This document shows positions 41,275 through 50,649 of a stretch of 64,000 bases of DNA, one piece after another. The first letter of the stretch is position 1. Each line of letters begins with the position of its first letter. Below the pieces are notes generated by a model, which had not been told where the DNA came from, made no database searches, and worked only from the letters and a program-made list of their open reading frames with translations. This stretch comes from Streptomyces sp. NBC_00271 (GTDB lineage: Bacteria > Actinomycetota > Actinomycetes > Streptomycetales > Streptomycetaceae): assembly GCF_036178845.1 (NCBI RefSeq), contig NZ_CP108070.1, positions 4,898,001-4,962,000 of the forward strand. Direction: 5' to 3'. The translations under genes and the position numbers were made by a program.

Positions 41275-42939
41275 GTGAGCGGCATGGAGATCGAAGAGCG
41301 ACAGCCGGTGCTCACGGGGCTCACGCCCCAGGGGCCCTCCGGGCGGCGTCCCTCCGTCGCCAAGTACGTGCTGATCGGCCTGGTGGCGGGGTCTGTCGTC
41401 CTCGGCGGGGTGCTGGTGCTGCTGCCCTCGCAGCGGCCGACCGCGGCGCCGCCGGCGTCGGGTCCGGCGGCGCGGGCGGCGACGGCGGTGGGGGCCGGGG
41501 TGCCCGCCGCGCTGCCCGATCTGGTGGCCCTCATCGGCGACCACGAGGCCCATCTGCGCGTCCATCCGCGCGACGAGCGGTCGTGGGCGGTGCTCGGCGC
41601 GGCGTATGTGGAGCAGGGGCGGCGGACGGCCACGCCCGCGTACTTCCCGAAGGCCGAGCAGGCGCTGCGCACGTCGCTGGAGACGAAGCCGAAGGGGAAT
41701 GTGACGGCGGTGGAGGGGCTGGCCGCGCTCGCCAACGCCCGCAACGACTTCCGGGCCGGACGGAAGTGGGCCGAGGAGGCGCTGAAACTGGCGCCGAAGC
41801 GGTGGACGGCGTATCCGCTGCTGATCGACTCCTGCAGCGGCCTCGGTGACTACAAGGCGAGCCGCAGCGCGCTGGAGAAGCTCCAGGGGCTGCACCACGG
41901 GCCGCCGGTGCTGGCCGAGGCCGCCCAGGTGTACTGGGACCGCGGCTGGCGCGAGGACGCGGTGGCCTCCCTCGCGGACGCGGCGGCGGCCGCCACCGCT
42001 CCGGCCGAGCGGGCGACCTGGCTGGCGCAAACGGGCCGGCTCTCCTGGGAGCGCGGGGACCGCGAGGAGTCGCTGCGCTACTACGAGGCCGCGCTGAGCA
42101 TCGACCCCGACCAGCACGGCGCGCTCGCCGGGCAGGGGCGTGCGCTGGCGGCACTCGGGCGCAGCGCGGAGGCGCTGCGTGCGTACCAGACGGCGCTCGC
42201 CCAGGAGCCCGATCCGCGGTACGCGCTGGAGCTGGGCGAGCTGTACGAGACGCTGGGGGCGCGCGACGCGGCACAGACGCAGTACGCCCTGCTGCGGGAG
42301 CGGGTGCGCACCGACGCCGCGGCCGGTGTCGACAACGAGCTGGTCCTCGGGTTGTTCGAGGCGGACCACGGCGATCCGGAGGAAGCGGTGCGCCTACTGC
42401 GCGAGGAGTGGGCGCGCCAGCCCGGGGTCGCCGTCGCGGACGCGCTGGGGTGGGCGCTGCACCGGGCGGAGGAGGACGAGGAGGCGCTGAAGTTCGCGAC
42501 GACGGCGACGGACAAGACGAAGGGCGGCGGCGTCCGCAGCGCGCTGTACGTCTACCACCGGGGGCAGATCGAACGCGAGCTGGGTCTGCTCGCGCCCGCG
42601 CGCCGCCACCTCGCGGAGTCCCTCCAGATCAACCCGTACTTCTCCCCCGTCCTCGCCCCCCAGGCCCGGCAGGATCTGGCCGCCCTCGGCGAACCGCCCG
42701 CGGAGCCGCCACCCGAGCCGAAGGACGAGACCCCGGCGGAACCGGAGGGCGCGGCGGGGCCGCCGGGCACTGCCGTGAATCCGGCGAGCCCGGCGAACCC
42801 AGCGAGCCCGGCGAACCCGGCGAATCCAGCGGCCCCGCGGGCGACTCGTCGACCCAGGCCACAGGCATCGGCTTCGGCGCCGGCATCGGCATCGGTGCCG
42901 GCTCCGGCGCCGGCACCGCGGCGCACGGCGTCACACTGA
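41275..42939 (+). CDS. Tetratricopeptide-repeat protein with N-terminal membrane anchor
   Basis: 554 residues. A short cytosolic segment, one membrane helix (about 30-50, VLIGLVAGSVVLGGVLVLL), then TPR-type helical pairs across about 80-470 (for example TPAYFPKAEQALRTSLETKP, SLRYYEAALSIDPDQHGALA and AYQTALAQEPDPRYALELGE). The C-terminus is a disordered Pro/Ala tail with PANPASPANPANPAAP repeats. It is likely an extracytoplasmic or cytosolic scaffold. Start GTG 41275, or ATG 41284. Confidence 0.82.
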   Translation: MSGMEIEERQPVLTGLTPQGPSGRRPSVAKYVLIGLVAGSVVLGGVLVLLPSQRPTAAPPASGPAARAATAVGAGVPAALPDLVALIGDHEAHLRVHPRDERSWAVLGAAYVEQGRRTATPAYFPKAEQALRTSLETKPKGNVTAVEGLAALANARNDFRAGRKWAEEALKLAPKRWTAYPLLIDSCSGLGDYKASRSALEKLQGLHHGPPVLAEAAQVYWDRGWREDAVASLADAAAAATAPAERATWLAQTGRLSWERGDREESLRYYEAALSIDPDQHGALAGQGRALAALGRSAEALRAYQTALAQEPDPRYALELGELYETLGARDAAQTQYALLRERVRTDAAAGVDNELVLGLFEADHGDPEEAVRLLREEWARQPGVAVADALGWALHRAEEDEEALKFATTATDKTKGGGVRSALYVYHRGQIERELGLLAPARRHLAESLQINPYFSPVLAPQARQDLAALGEPPAEPPPEPKDETPAEPEGAAGPPGTAVNPASPANPASPANPANPAAPRATRRPRPQASASAPASASVPAPAPAPRRTASH

Positions 42940-42959
42940 CAGATATCCGCAGATGATTC

Positions 42960-44168
<1,209 letters not shown>

Positions 44169-44228
44169 TCAGCAAAACGTCCATGTCGGCGGGCGTTCTG
44201 TACATGATGACCACCCCGGGAGGACGGC

Positions 44229-44699
44229 ATGGCGATCGATCACCTGGACGGCCGGCTCATCGTGCTGCTGGCCGAGGAGCCGCGCATCGGCGTGCTGGAG
44301 ATGTCCCGGCGGCTCGGGGTCGCGCGTGGCACCGTGCAGGCCCGGCTCGACCGCCTTCAATCGAATGGAGTCATCCGGGGATTCGGTCCGCAGGTGGATC
44401 CGGCCGCGCTCGGCTACCCCGTCACGGCCTTCGCGACGCTGCAGATCAGGCAGGGACAAGGCACCGACGTACGGGCGCACTTGGCGACCGTCCCCGAGGT
44501 GCTGGAGCTGCACACGACCACCGGCAGCGGCGACATGCTGTGCCGCCTGGTGGCCCGCTCGAACGCCGATCTCCAACGTGTGATCGACCGGGTCGTCGGT
44601 TTTGATGGCATCGTCCGGGCCTCCACGGCGATCGTCATGGAGAACCCCGTTCCGCTGCGGATCATCCCGCTGGTGGAGCAGGCGGCGAGCGAGCACTGA
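44229..44699 (+). CDS. Lrp/AsnC-family transcriptional regulator
   Basis: 156 residues: an N-terminal HTH (DHLDGRLIVLLAEEPRIGVLE ... LGVARGTVQARLDRLQSNGV) and a RAM ligand-binding domain (TAFATLQIRQGQG, LELHTTTGSGDMLCRLVARS). It is divergent to hppD and probably controls it in response to an aromatic amino acid or its keto acid. It is followed after 20 bases by the quaternary-amine transporter operon, with which it may be cotranscribed. Confidence 0.9.
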   Translation: MAIDHLDGRLIVLLAEEPRIGVLEMSRRLGVARGTVQARLDRLQSNGVIRGFGPQVDPAALGYPVTAFATLQIRQGQGTDVRAHLATVPEVLELHTTTGSGDMLCRLVARSNADLQRVIDRVVGFDGIVRASTAIVMENPVPLRIIPLVEQAASEH

Positions 44700-44719
44700 C
44701 CGACGGCCGGGGAGGTGGC

Positions 44720-45367
44720 GTGAACTTCTGGCAGTACCTGAGCAGCCGCCATCAGCAGCTGCTCACGGACACGTACCAGCACGCCAGCGTGGTCTTCCAG
44801 TGCATGGTCGTCGCGACGCTCGTCGGTGTGGTGATCGGCGTCGTCACCTATCACAGCGGCTGGGCGGGCGGCGTCGCCACGACCACCACCTCCACCATCC
44901 TGACCATCCCCTCGCTCGCCATGATCGGTCTGCTGATCCCGATCGTGGGCCTGGGCGTGCCGCCCACGGTGATCGCGCTGACGCTGTACGGGCTGCTGCC
45001 GATCGTGCGCAACGCGATCGTGGGTCTGCGCGGGGTCGACCCCGCGCTGGTGGACGCGGCGAAGGGCATCGGCATGTCCGGTCCGGCCCGGCTGCTGAAG
45101 GTCGAGTTGCCGCTTGCCTGGCCGCCGATCCTCACCGGCATCCGGGTCTCCACGCAGATGCTGATGGGCATCGCGGCGATCGCGGCGTACGCCTCCGGCC
45201 CCGGCCTCGGCAACGAGATCTTCCGCGGCCTCGCGTCCCTGGGCAGCAGGAACGCGCTCAACCAGGTACTCGCGGGCACGATCGGGATCATCATCCTCGC
45301 GCTGCTGTTCGACGCCGCCTACGTCCTCATCGGTCGGCTGACCATTCCGAGGGGGATCCGTGCCTGA
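44720..45367 (+). CDS. Glycine betaine/choline-type ABC permease 1
   Basis: A 215-residue permease of the OpuCB/ProW family with five to six helices and the EAA-like loop GLRGVDPALVDAAKGIGMSG, then ELPLAWPPILTGIR. It starts at GTG 44720 with GGGGAGG upstream and overlaps the ATPase gene by 8 bases. With the second permease, ATPase and binding protein it forms a complete compatible-solute importer. Confidence 0.9.
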   Translation: MNFWQYLSSRHQQLLTDTYQHASVVFQCMVVATLVGVVIGVVTYHSGWAGGVATTTTSTILTIPSLAMIGLLIPIVGLGVPPTVIALTLYGLLPIVRNAIVGLRGVDPALVDAAKGIGMSGPARLLKVELPLAWPPILTGIRVSTQMLMGIAAIAAYASGPGLGNEIFRGLASLGSRNALNQVLAGTIGIIILALLFDAAYVLIGRLTIPRGIRA

Positions 45368-46637
45368 GACGACCGAGGCCGCGGGGCCACCGGAGGGCGC
45401 GCACACCTCCACGACCGGTGCCACCATCGAGCTGGAGAACCTCACCAAGCGCTACCCCAGCAGCCGGGAACCCGCCGTGGACAGCGTCAACATGGAGATC
45501 AAGGCGGGCGAGCTGGTCGTCTTCGTGGGCCCGTCGGGATGCGGCAAGTCCACCACGCTCAAGATGATCAACCGGCTGATCGAACCGACCAGCGGCCGCA
45601 TCCGCATCAACGCCGAGGACGTCACCGACATGGACCCGGTGAAGCTGCGCCGCAAGATCGGCTACGCCATCCAGGCGTCCGGGCTCTTCCCGCACATGAC
45701 GGTCGCCCAGAACATCGCCCTCGTACCGAAGATGGTCGGCTGGTCGAAGTCGCGGGTCAGGGCGCGCGTCGAGGAGATGCTGGACCTGGTCGGCCTCGAC
45801 CCGGCCGAGTTCCAGGGACGTTATCCGCGCCAGCTCTCCGGCGGCCAGCAGCAGCGTGTGGGCGTGGCTCGGGCGCTCGCGGCCGACCCGCCCGTGCTGC
45901 TGATGGACGAACCCTTCGGCGCCGTGGACCCGATCACCCGCGACCACCTCCAGGACGAGCTGATCCGGCTCCAGCGCGAGCTGCACAAGACGATCGTCTT
46001 CGTCACCCACGACTTCGACGAGGCGATCAAGCTCGGTGACCGGATCGCGGTGCTGCGCGAGCACTCGCACATCGCGCAGTTCGACACCCCGGAGGCGATC
46101 CTCACCAACCCGGCCGACGACTTCGTGTCGGGGTTCGTGGGCGCGGGCGCGGCGCTGAAACGGCTCAACCTCACCCGGGTACGGGATGTGGAGATCACCG
46201 ACTGGCCGACGGTCACCGTGGACGACCCGCTCCAGGAGATCTTCAACAAGCTCAGAAGCAGCGGCACGAACGAGATCCTGCTGCTCGACCGGCGGGGCCG
46301 CCCCTACAAGTGGCTGCGGCGCGGCGACCTGATGCGGGCCAGGGGTTCGCTGGCGCGGGCGGGCACGCTGGTGCACGACACGGTGACCCGGGACGCCACG
46401 CTGCGGGACGCGCTGGAGGCGGTGCTCATCGACAACACGGGCCGGGTCGCGGTCACCGGGCGGCGCGGCGAGTTCACCGGTGTCGTCGACATGGAGACGC
46501 TGATGAACTCCGTGCACGAGCTGTTGGAGGCGGACCGGCTGGAGGCGATGGAGCACCAGCACGAGCTGGAGGAGGCGCGCGCCCAGCAGACCCACTTCGA
46601 GCAGGAGGGTGTGGGCGGCGGGGAGGCGAAGGCGTGA
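45360..46637 (+). CDS. Glycine betaine/choline-type ABC ATPase with CBS-like domain
   Basis: A 425-residue OpuCA/ProV-type ATPase. Walker A is GPSGCGKSTT, the signature is LSGGQQQRVGVARAL, Walker B is VLLMDEPFGAVD, and the switch is FVTHDFDEA. After residue 270 there is a CBS-pair region (VDDPLQEIFNKLRSSGTNEI and DTVTRDATLRDALEAVLIDN), which in OpuA senses ionic strength. GTG 45360 overlaps the permease, and its stop overlaps the next GTG as GTGA. Confidence 0.93.
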   Translation: MPETTEAAGPPEGAHTSTTGATIELENLTKRYPSSREPAVDSVNMEIKAGELVVFVGPSGCGKSTTLKMINRLIEPTSGRIRINAEDVTDMDPVKLRRKIGYAIQASGLFPHMTVAQNIALVPKMVGWSKSRVRARVEEMLDLVGLDPAEFQGRYPRQLSGGQQQRVGVARALAADPPVLLMDEPFGAVDPITRDHLQDELIRLQRELHKTIVFVTHDFDEAIKLGDRIAVLREHSHIAQFDTPEAILTNPADDFVSGFVGAGAALKRLNLTRVRDVEITDWPTVTVDDPLQEIFNKLRSSGTNEILLLDRRGRPYKWLRRGDLMRARGSLARAGTLVHDTVTRDATLRDALEAVLIDNTGRVAVTGRRGEFTGVVDMETLMNSVHELLEADRLEAMEHQHELEEARAQQTHFEQEGVGGGEAKA

Positions 46638-47617
46638 GCGCTCCCCCGCCCGAGGAACGGCCCCAGGAACGGCCCATGGAGCGTTCCAAGGAACGGCGCA
46701 AGGAACAGCGCAGGGAGCGGCCCGAGGGCGAGCACGAGGTGAAGGGGCTCGCGTTCCGGGACGACGGCGAGTTCTCGCCGGACTCCGGGGACTTCCCCGA
46801 GGACCTTCCCGAAGGCCTTCCCGGGGGCGGTGAAGGCGGAGTCGAGGGGGAGGCCCCACCTCCGAAGGTCGTCCTCAAGCGCCGGATCACCTGGCAGAAG
46901 CTGACCTTCCTGCCCCTGGTCCTCGCGGCCGTGCTGCTGGCCACCTGGCTCTGGTTCCAGCAGGCCCGGCTGGACCCGATCTCCGAGAACGCGCTGTCGA
47001 ACGGCCAGGTGTCGAAGGCCCTGTGGCAGCAGATCCGGCTGACCGCGATCTCCACCTTCTTCGTGCTGATCATCGCGATCCCGCTGGGCATCCTGCTCAC
47101 CCGGGCGGCGTTCCGAAAGGCGACCCCGGTCGCGATGACGCTCGCCAACATGGGGCAGGCCACGCCAGCGATCGGCCTGCTGGCCCTGCTGGTCATCTGG
47201 CTGGGCACCGGCCAGCGGGCGGCCCTGATCGGCATCACCGTCTACGCCATCCTGCCGGTCCTCTCCAACACGATCGCGGGCCTGAAGGCCAACGACCCGA
47301 CCCTGCTGGAGGCGGCCCGCGGCATCGGGATGTCCCCCCTGGGGGTGCTGACCCGCATCGAACTCCCGCTGGCCGTGCCGCTGATCCTCGCGGGCGTACG
47401 GACGGCCCTGGTCCTGAACGTGGGCACGGCGACCCTCGCCACCTTCGGCGGGGGCGGCGGCCTCGGTGTCCTGATCACCACCGGCATCACCACCCAGCGC
47501 ATGCCCGTCCTGGTCCTCGGCTCGGTCCTCACGGTCTCGCTGGCCCTGCTCGTGGACTGGCTCGCCTCCCTGGTCGAACTGCTGCTCAGGCCGCGCGGAC
47601 TGGAGGCGGACTCATGA
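46634..47617 (+). CDS. Glycine betaine/choline-type ABC permease 2 with charged N-terminal extension
   Basis: A 327-residue permease. The last 240 residues are a normal OpuC/ProW membrane domain (RLTAISTFFVLIIAIPLGIL, and GLKANDPTLLEAARGIGMSP as the ATPase-contact loop). About 85 residues of extra cytosolic sequence precede it: first a stretch of alternating Arg/Glu/Lys (ERPQERPMERSKERRKEQRR), then an acidic Gly/Pro segment. GTG 46634 overlaps the ATPase stop and its own stop overlaps the next ATG. Confidence 0.9.
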   Translation: MSAPPPEERPQERPMERSKERRKEQRRERPEGEHEVKGLAFRDDGEFSPDSGDFPEDLPEGLPGGGEGGVEGEAPPPKVVLKRRITWQKLTFLPLVLAAVLLATWLWFQQARLDPISENALSNGQVSKALWQQIRLTAISTFFVLIIAIPLGILLTRAAFRKATPVAMTLANMGQATPAIGLLALLVIWLGTGQRAALIGITVYAILPVLSNTIAGLKANDPTLLEAARGIGMSPLGVLTRIELPLAVPLILAGVRTALVLNVGTATLATFGGGGGLGVLITTGITTQRMPVLVLGSVLTVSLALLVDWLASLVELLLRPRGLEADS

Positions 47618-48630
47618 GACGTACGGGTCCCGCAACCGCCGCGAGACGTACGGGTCCCGCACCCGCCGCGAGACGCACGGGTCCGGTGCTGGCCGGGGCG
47701 ATGGTCCTGGCCGCCGGGTGCGGGCTCACCAGCGGCTCCCCCATGGTCGACAACGTCGCGCCCGGCTCGATCGGGCAGGGGCAGCCGCTCAAGGACGCCC
47801 ATCTGACGGTGACGTCGAAGGAGTTCACCGAGCAGCTGATCCTCGGCGCGATCATGGGCATCGCCTTCCAGGCGGCCGGCGCGGACGTCCTCGACCGGAC
47901 GGGCATCCAGGGTTCGATCGGCGCGCGGGAGGCCGTCAAGGGCGGGGACGCGGACGGGATGTACGAGTACACGGGCACCGCCTGGATCACGTACCTCGGC
48001 AACAGCAAGCCCATCCCCAACCCGCAGCAGCAGTGGCAGGCGGTGCACGACGCCGACCTGAAGAACGGGCTGACCTGGCTGCCGCCGTCCGCGCTCAACA
48101 ACACGTACGCCCTCGCCATGAACCAGGCCAACTTCAAGAAGTACGGCACCAAGACGCTCTCCGACGTGGCCGCGCTGTCCAAGTCGAACCCGGGCGCGGT
48201 CACGCTGTGCGTGGAGAGCGAGTTCGCCAACCGGGCCGACGGGCTGCCGGGCATGGAGAAGGCGTACGGGATGAGTCTGCCCGCGAAGAACATCACGCAG
48301 ATGGACACCGGGATCATCTACACCCAGGTGGCGAAGGGGAGTTGCACGTACGGGGAGGTCTTCACGACCGACGGGCGCATCAAGTCGATGAACCTGGCGG
48401 TGATGGAGGACGACAAGAAGTTCTTCCCCAACTACAACGCGGCGCCCGTGATCAACTCCAAGGCCCTGAAGAAGTACCCGGCGATCGCCCAGGTCCTGGA
48501 CCCGATCACCAAGAAGCTCGACAACGACATGGCCCAGACCCTGAACTCCAAGGTGGACGTCGACGGGCAGGATCCGCATCAGGTGGCGCTGGACTGGATG
48601 AAGCAGGAGGGGTTCGTCAAGGGCGGGTGA
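47614..48630 (+). CDS. Quaternary-amine ABC substrate-binding lipoprotein
   Basis: A 338-residue OpuAC/ProX-type binding protein. The signal is preceded by three near-identical 9-residue units (RRTGPATAA, RRTGPAPAA, RRTGPVLAG) encoded by 27-base DNA repeats, then a lipobox LAAGC. The mature region has TVTSKEFTEQLILGAIMGIA, YTGTAWITYLGNSKP and LCVESEFANRADGLPGMEKA. It probably captures betaine, choline or carnitine outside the membrane and completes the operon. Confidence 0.92.
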   Translation: MRRTGPATAARRTGPAPAARRTGPVLAGAMVLAAGCGLTSGSPMVDNVAPGSIGQGQPLKDAHLTVTSKEFTEQLILGAIMGIAFQAAGADVLDRTGIQGSIGAREAVKGGDADGMYEYTGTAWITYLGNSKPIPNPQQQWQAVHDADLKNGLTWLPPSALNNTYALAMNQANFKKYGTKTLSDVAALSKSNPGAVTLCVESEFANRADGLPGMEKAYGMSLPAKNITQMDTGIIYTQVAKGSCTYGEVFTTDGRIKSMNLAVMEDDKKFFPNYNAAPVINSKALKKYPAIAQVLDPITKKLDNDMAQTLNSKVDVDGQDPHQVALDWMKQEGFVKGG

Positions 48631-48647
48631 GCGGGGCGACGGCTTCC

Positions 48648-48687
48648 AAAGAAGTGGTTGCAAAGAAACCCTTGCAACCACTTCTTT
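48648..48687. promoter_or_regulatory. 16-bp perfect inverted repeat before the ArsR-type gene
   Basis: AAAGAAGTGGTTGCAA (48648-48663) and TTGCAACCACTTCTTT (48672-48687) pair perfectly around an 8-base spacer, 20 bases before the start codon at 48708. A third TTTGCAA follows at 48685-48691. AT-rich arms and position over the promoter suggest an operator for the ArsR-type regulator. It could also act as a terminator for the preceding transporter operon, though no T tract follows. Confidence 0.7.
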
Positions 48688-48707
48688 GCAACGCTACCTT
48701 TGGATGC

Positions 48708-49325
48708 ATGGAATTGCCCGAGGAACCGCTGCCCGAGGAACGACAGGTCCGCACCCTCGACGCCCGCACGCTGCGCGGCATCGCCCACCCCCTGCGCATG
48801 CAGTTGCTGTACGCGCTGCGGCAGCGGGGGCCCGCCACCGCGTCGATGCTCGCCGAGCGGCTGGGCGAGTCCAGCGGGGCTACCAGCTATCACCTGCGGC
48901 AGCTGGCCGCGCACGGCTTCGTCGAGGACGCACCCGAGCGGGGCAAGGGCCGTGAGCGCTGGTGGCAGGCCGTCGACCAGGGCGTGTACTTCGACGCGAA
49001 CCTGCTCAAGGACGGCGACCCGACGGTCCGCGGAGCGGCCGACATGTACCTGCACGAGGTCGCGACCACGCACACGCGTGAGCTGTCGACCTGGCTGGGT
49101 ACGCGCGACGACTGGTCCGAGGACTGGTACCGGGCCAGCGACATGAGCGACTGGACCCTACGACTGACGTCCGGGCAGGCCCGCGAACTCACCGAAAAGA
49201 TGCACGACCTGCTCGAAAGCTACCGACCCCTCGCCGGCGCCGAGGACGACCCCGACGCGGAGCAGGTCCGCATCCACACCCACGCCTTCCCTGTCAGGCA
49301 GGACCGAACGGAGACGCACCCATGA
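48708..49325 (+). CDS. ArsR-type winged-helix transcriptional regulator
   Basis: 205 residues. The HTH is LDARTLRGIAHPLRMQLLYA ... ASMLAERLGESSGATSYHLR with the wing EDAPERGKGRERWWQ, followed by a helical C-terminal domain of about 110 residues. No metal-binding Cys motif of ArsR/SmtB sensors is visible, so the signal is unknown. ATG 48708 is used. Its stop overlaps the start of a 62-residue ORF (ATGA). Confidence 0.85.
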   Translation: MELPEEPLPEERQVRTLDARTLRGIAHPLRMQLLYALRQRGPATASMLAERLGESSGATSYHLRQLAAHGFVEDAPERGKGRERWWQAVDQGVYFDANLLKDGDPTVRGAADMYLHEVATTHTRELSTWLGTRDDWSEDWYRASDMSDWTLRLTSGQARELTEKMHDLLESYRPLAGAEDDPDAEQVRIHTHAFPVRQDRTETHP

Positions 49326-49510
49326 CGCACCCAGACACCCACCTCGCCCTGCACCACCAGCGCGCCGCCGAGCTCCGAGCCCAAGCCGAAACCCACCACC
49401 TCACCGCCTCCGCCCGCCGCCCCGGCGAACTGCGGACGCGCCTCGGCTGGACCCTCGTGGAGGTCGGCCTGCGGCTCGCCGCCGCACCCCGCGTCGCCGT
49501 CGCGCACTGA
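49322..49510 (+). CDS. Small conserved hypothetical protein coupled to the ArsR-type regulator
   Basis: 62 residues: THPDTHLALHHQRAAELRAQ, then HHLTASARRPGELRTRLGWT and LVEVGLRLAAAPRVAVAH. It is Ala/His/Arg-rich with one amphipathic helix near the C-terminus. The ATGA overlap shows translational coupling to the regulator. The RTRLGWTLVEVGLRL stretch is familiar from short Streptomyces proteins in the same position, but no function is known to me. Confidence 0.6.
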   Translation: MTHPDTHLALHHQRAAELRAQAETHHLTASARRPGELRTRLGWTLVEVGLRLAAAPRVAVAH

Positions 49511-49551
49511 CGCGGCCTGCCGACCAACAACTGGGACAATTACCAGCTGGG

Positions 49552-49579
49552 ACGACTAACAGCTGACGACTAACAGCTG
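49552..49579. repeat. Two tandem 14-bp repeats over a stop codon
   Basis: ACGACTAACAGCTG occurs twice back to back, and the second copy covers the stop codon of the leftward Lon-like gene. A looser related unit (TTACCAGCTGGG) lies just before. Confidence 0.65.
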
Positions 49580-50358
49580 GGGACCGAGCCCTTCCCCTTC
49601 TCCAGGGACACCAGCGCGTCGACCGCGCCCTTGAGCGTGGTCACCGGAACCAGTCGCAGCCCCTTGGGCAGTTCCGACTTGGCGTCCGAGCACTCCGCCT
49701 TCGGGACCAGGAAGACCGTCGCGCCGTCGCGCCGGGCGGCCTGCGTCTTCAGGGCGACCCCGCCGACCGCGCCGACCTTGCCGTCGGCGTCGATCGTCCC
49801 CGTACCCGCGACGGTGCGACCGCCCGTGAGGTCGCCGCCGCTCCCGTCGCCGTCCAGCTTGTCGATGATCCCGAGCGTGAAGAGCAGTCCGGCGCTGGGC
49901 CCGCCGACGTCGGCCAGTTTGAGCGTGACCTTCACGTCGTTCTTCTCGTGCAGATAGGACAGGGCCGCCTCGGTGGCCGTGTCCTGGGACTTCTTCATCT
50001 CGTCCGCGTTGTGCTGCTCGATCTCCTTGACGGAGTTCCCGCTCGGGTAGACCGAGTCGCGTGGCATCACGGCCCGGTCCGTACGGAACCAGCCGTCGAT
50101 CACGTCACCCAGGCTGACGCTCGCGTCCGGCCCGGTCGCCTCGATCGTCGTCATCCGCAGCTGCCCGTTCGTCGTCCGGGTGGGCGCTCCGCTGATCGTG
50201 ATCACGGGGTCGCCCTTGTTCTCGCCCAGGACGTTCGCCGTCATCCCGGGCTGCGCCACGGAGAACGGCAGCGGCGCGAACGCCGCCGTGGCGAGCAGGG
50301 CCACGACGGGAACGGCGCAGACGGTGATGGCCTGGAGGCGTGTGAGGCGAGAGAGCAC
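49570..50358 (-). CDS. YlbL-like membrane-anchored Lon-type (S16) protease, no PDZ domain
   Basis: 262 residues. One membrane helix (about 9-30) leads to an extracytoplasmic domain (SVAQPGMTANVLGENKGDPV ... YPSGNSVKEIEQHNADEMKK) and a Lon-like proteolytic domain: Ser in DVGGPSAGLLFTLGIID and Lys in TIDADGKVGAVGGVALKTQA, the S16 dyad. Family members such as B. subtilis YlbL are about 340 residues and carry a PDZ domain between anchor and protease; here that domain is not recognisable. Monocistronic. Confidence 0.82.
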   Translation of the reverse strand: MLSRLTRLQAITVCAVPVVALLATAAFAPLPFSVAQPGMTANVLGENKGDPVITISGAPTRTTNGQLRMTTIEATGPDASVSLGDVIDGWFRTDRAVMPRDSVYPSGNSVKEIEQHNADEMKKSQDTATEAALSYLHEKNDVKVTLKLADVGGPSAGLLFTLGIIDKLDGDGSGGDLTGGRTVAGTGTIDADGKVGAVGGVALKTQAARRDGATVFLVPKAECSDAKSELPKGLRLVPVTTLKGAVDALVSLEKGKGSVPSC

Positions 50359-50373
50359 GGGACCAATCTAACG

Positions 50374-50520
50374 TCACCGCTCGGCGCGACCTCCGTACAG
50401 GTCCCGCCGGGTGCTGGTGAAGCGGCACAGCGCCTCCGGCAGCGGCTCGGCCCCGATGCCCGGGGTGCGCGGCACCGGCAGATGACCGTCGTCGAGGACG
50501 AAGGGCTGGCTGTGATGTCC
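50374..50520 (-). pseudogene. C-terminal remnant of an enolase-superfamily (mandelate racemase-like) gene
   Basis: The minus strand encodes SQPFVLDDGHLPVPRTPGIG, then AEPLPEALCRFTSTRRDLYG before a stop at 50374. The DGHLPVP-TPG-IG pattern is the characteristic last strand and tail of MR/MLE-type dehydratases. Everything upstream of about 50520 is unrelated noncoding sequence with an IS200/IS605-like hairpin, so only the last 45 or so codons survive. Confidence 0.6.
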
Positions 50521-50529
50521 TCGGCGAAT

Positions 50530-50575
50530 TGACTTGCTCCCCCTGCTGAAGCAGGGAGATTCTGGCCTTCCTCAC
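50530..50575. mobile_element. Possible IS200/IS605-type end hairpin
   Basis: TTGACTTGCTCCCCCTGCTG, then AAGCAGGGAGATTCTGG, contains CCCTGC-TGAA-GCAGGG (50541-50556), a stem with a four-base loop. This resembles the subterminal hairpins of IS200/IS605-family (tnpA/tnpB) elements in Streptomyces. No transposase reading frame remains. It abuts the broken enolase-superfamily gene, which fits an old insertion followed by deletion. Confidence 0.45.
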
Positions 50576-50649
50576 CGAGTGCTGTGCCGCTGCGCGGCAC
50601 GAGCTCCGGTGTGGATTCCGTGGCTTCCTGCGCCCTTCGGGGCCGGCCG

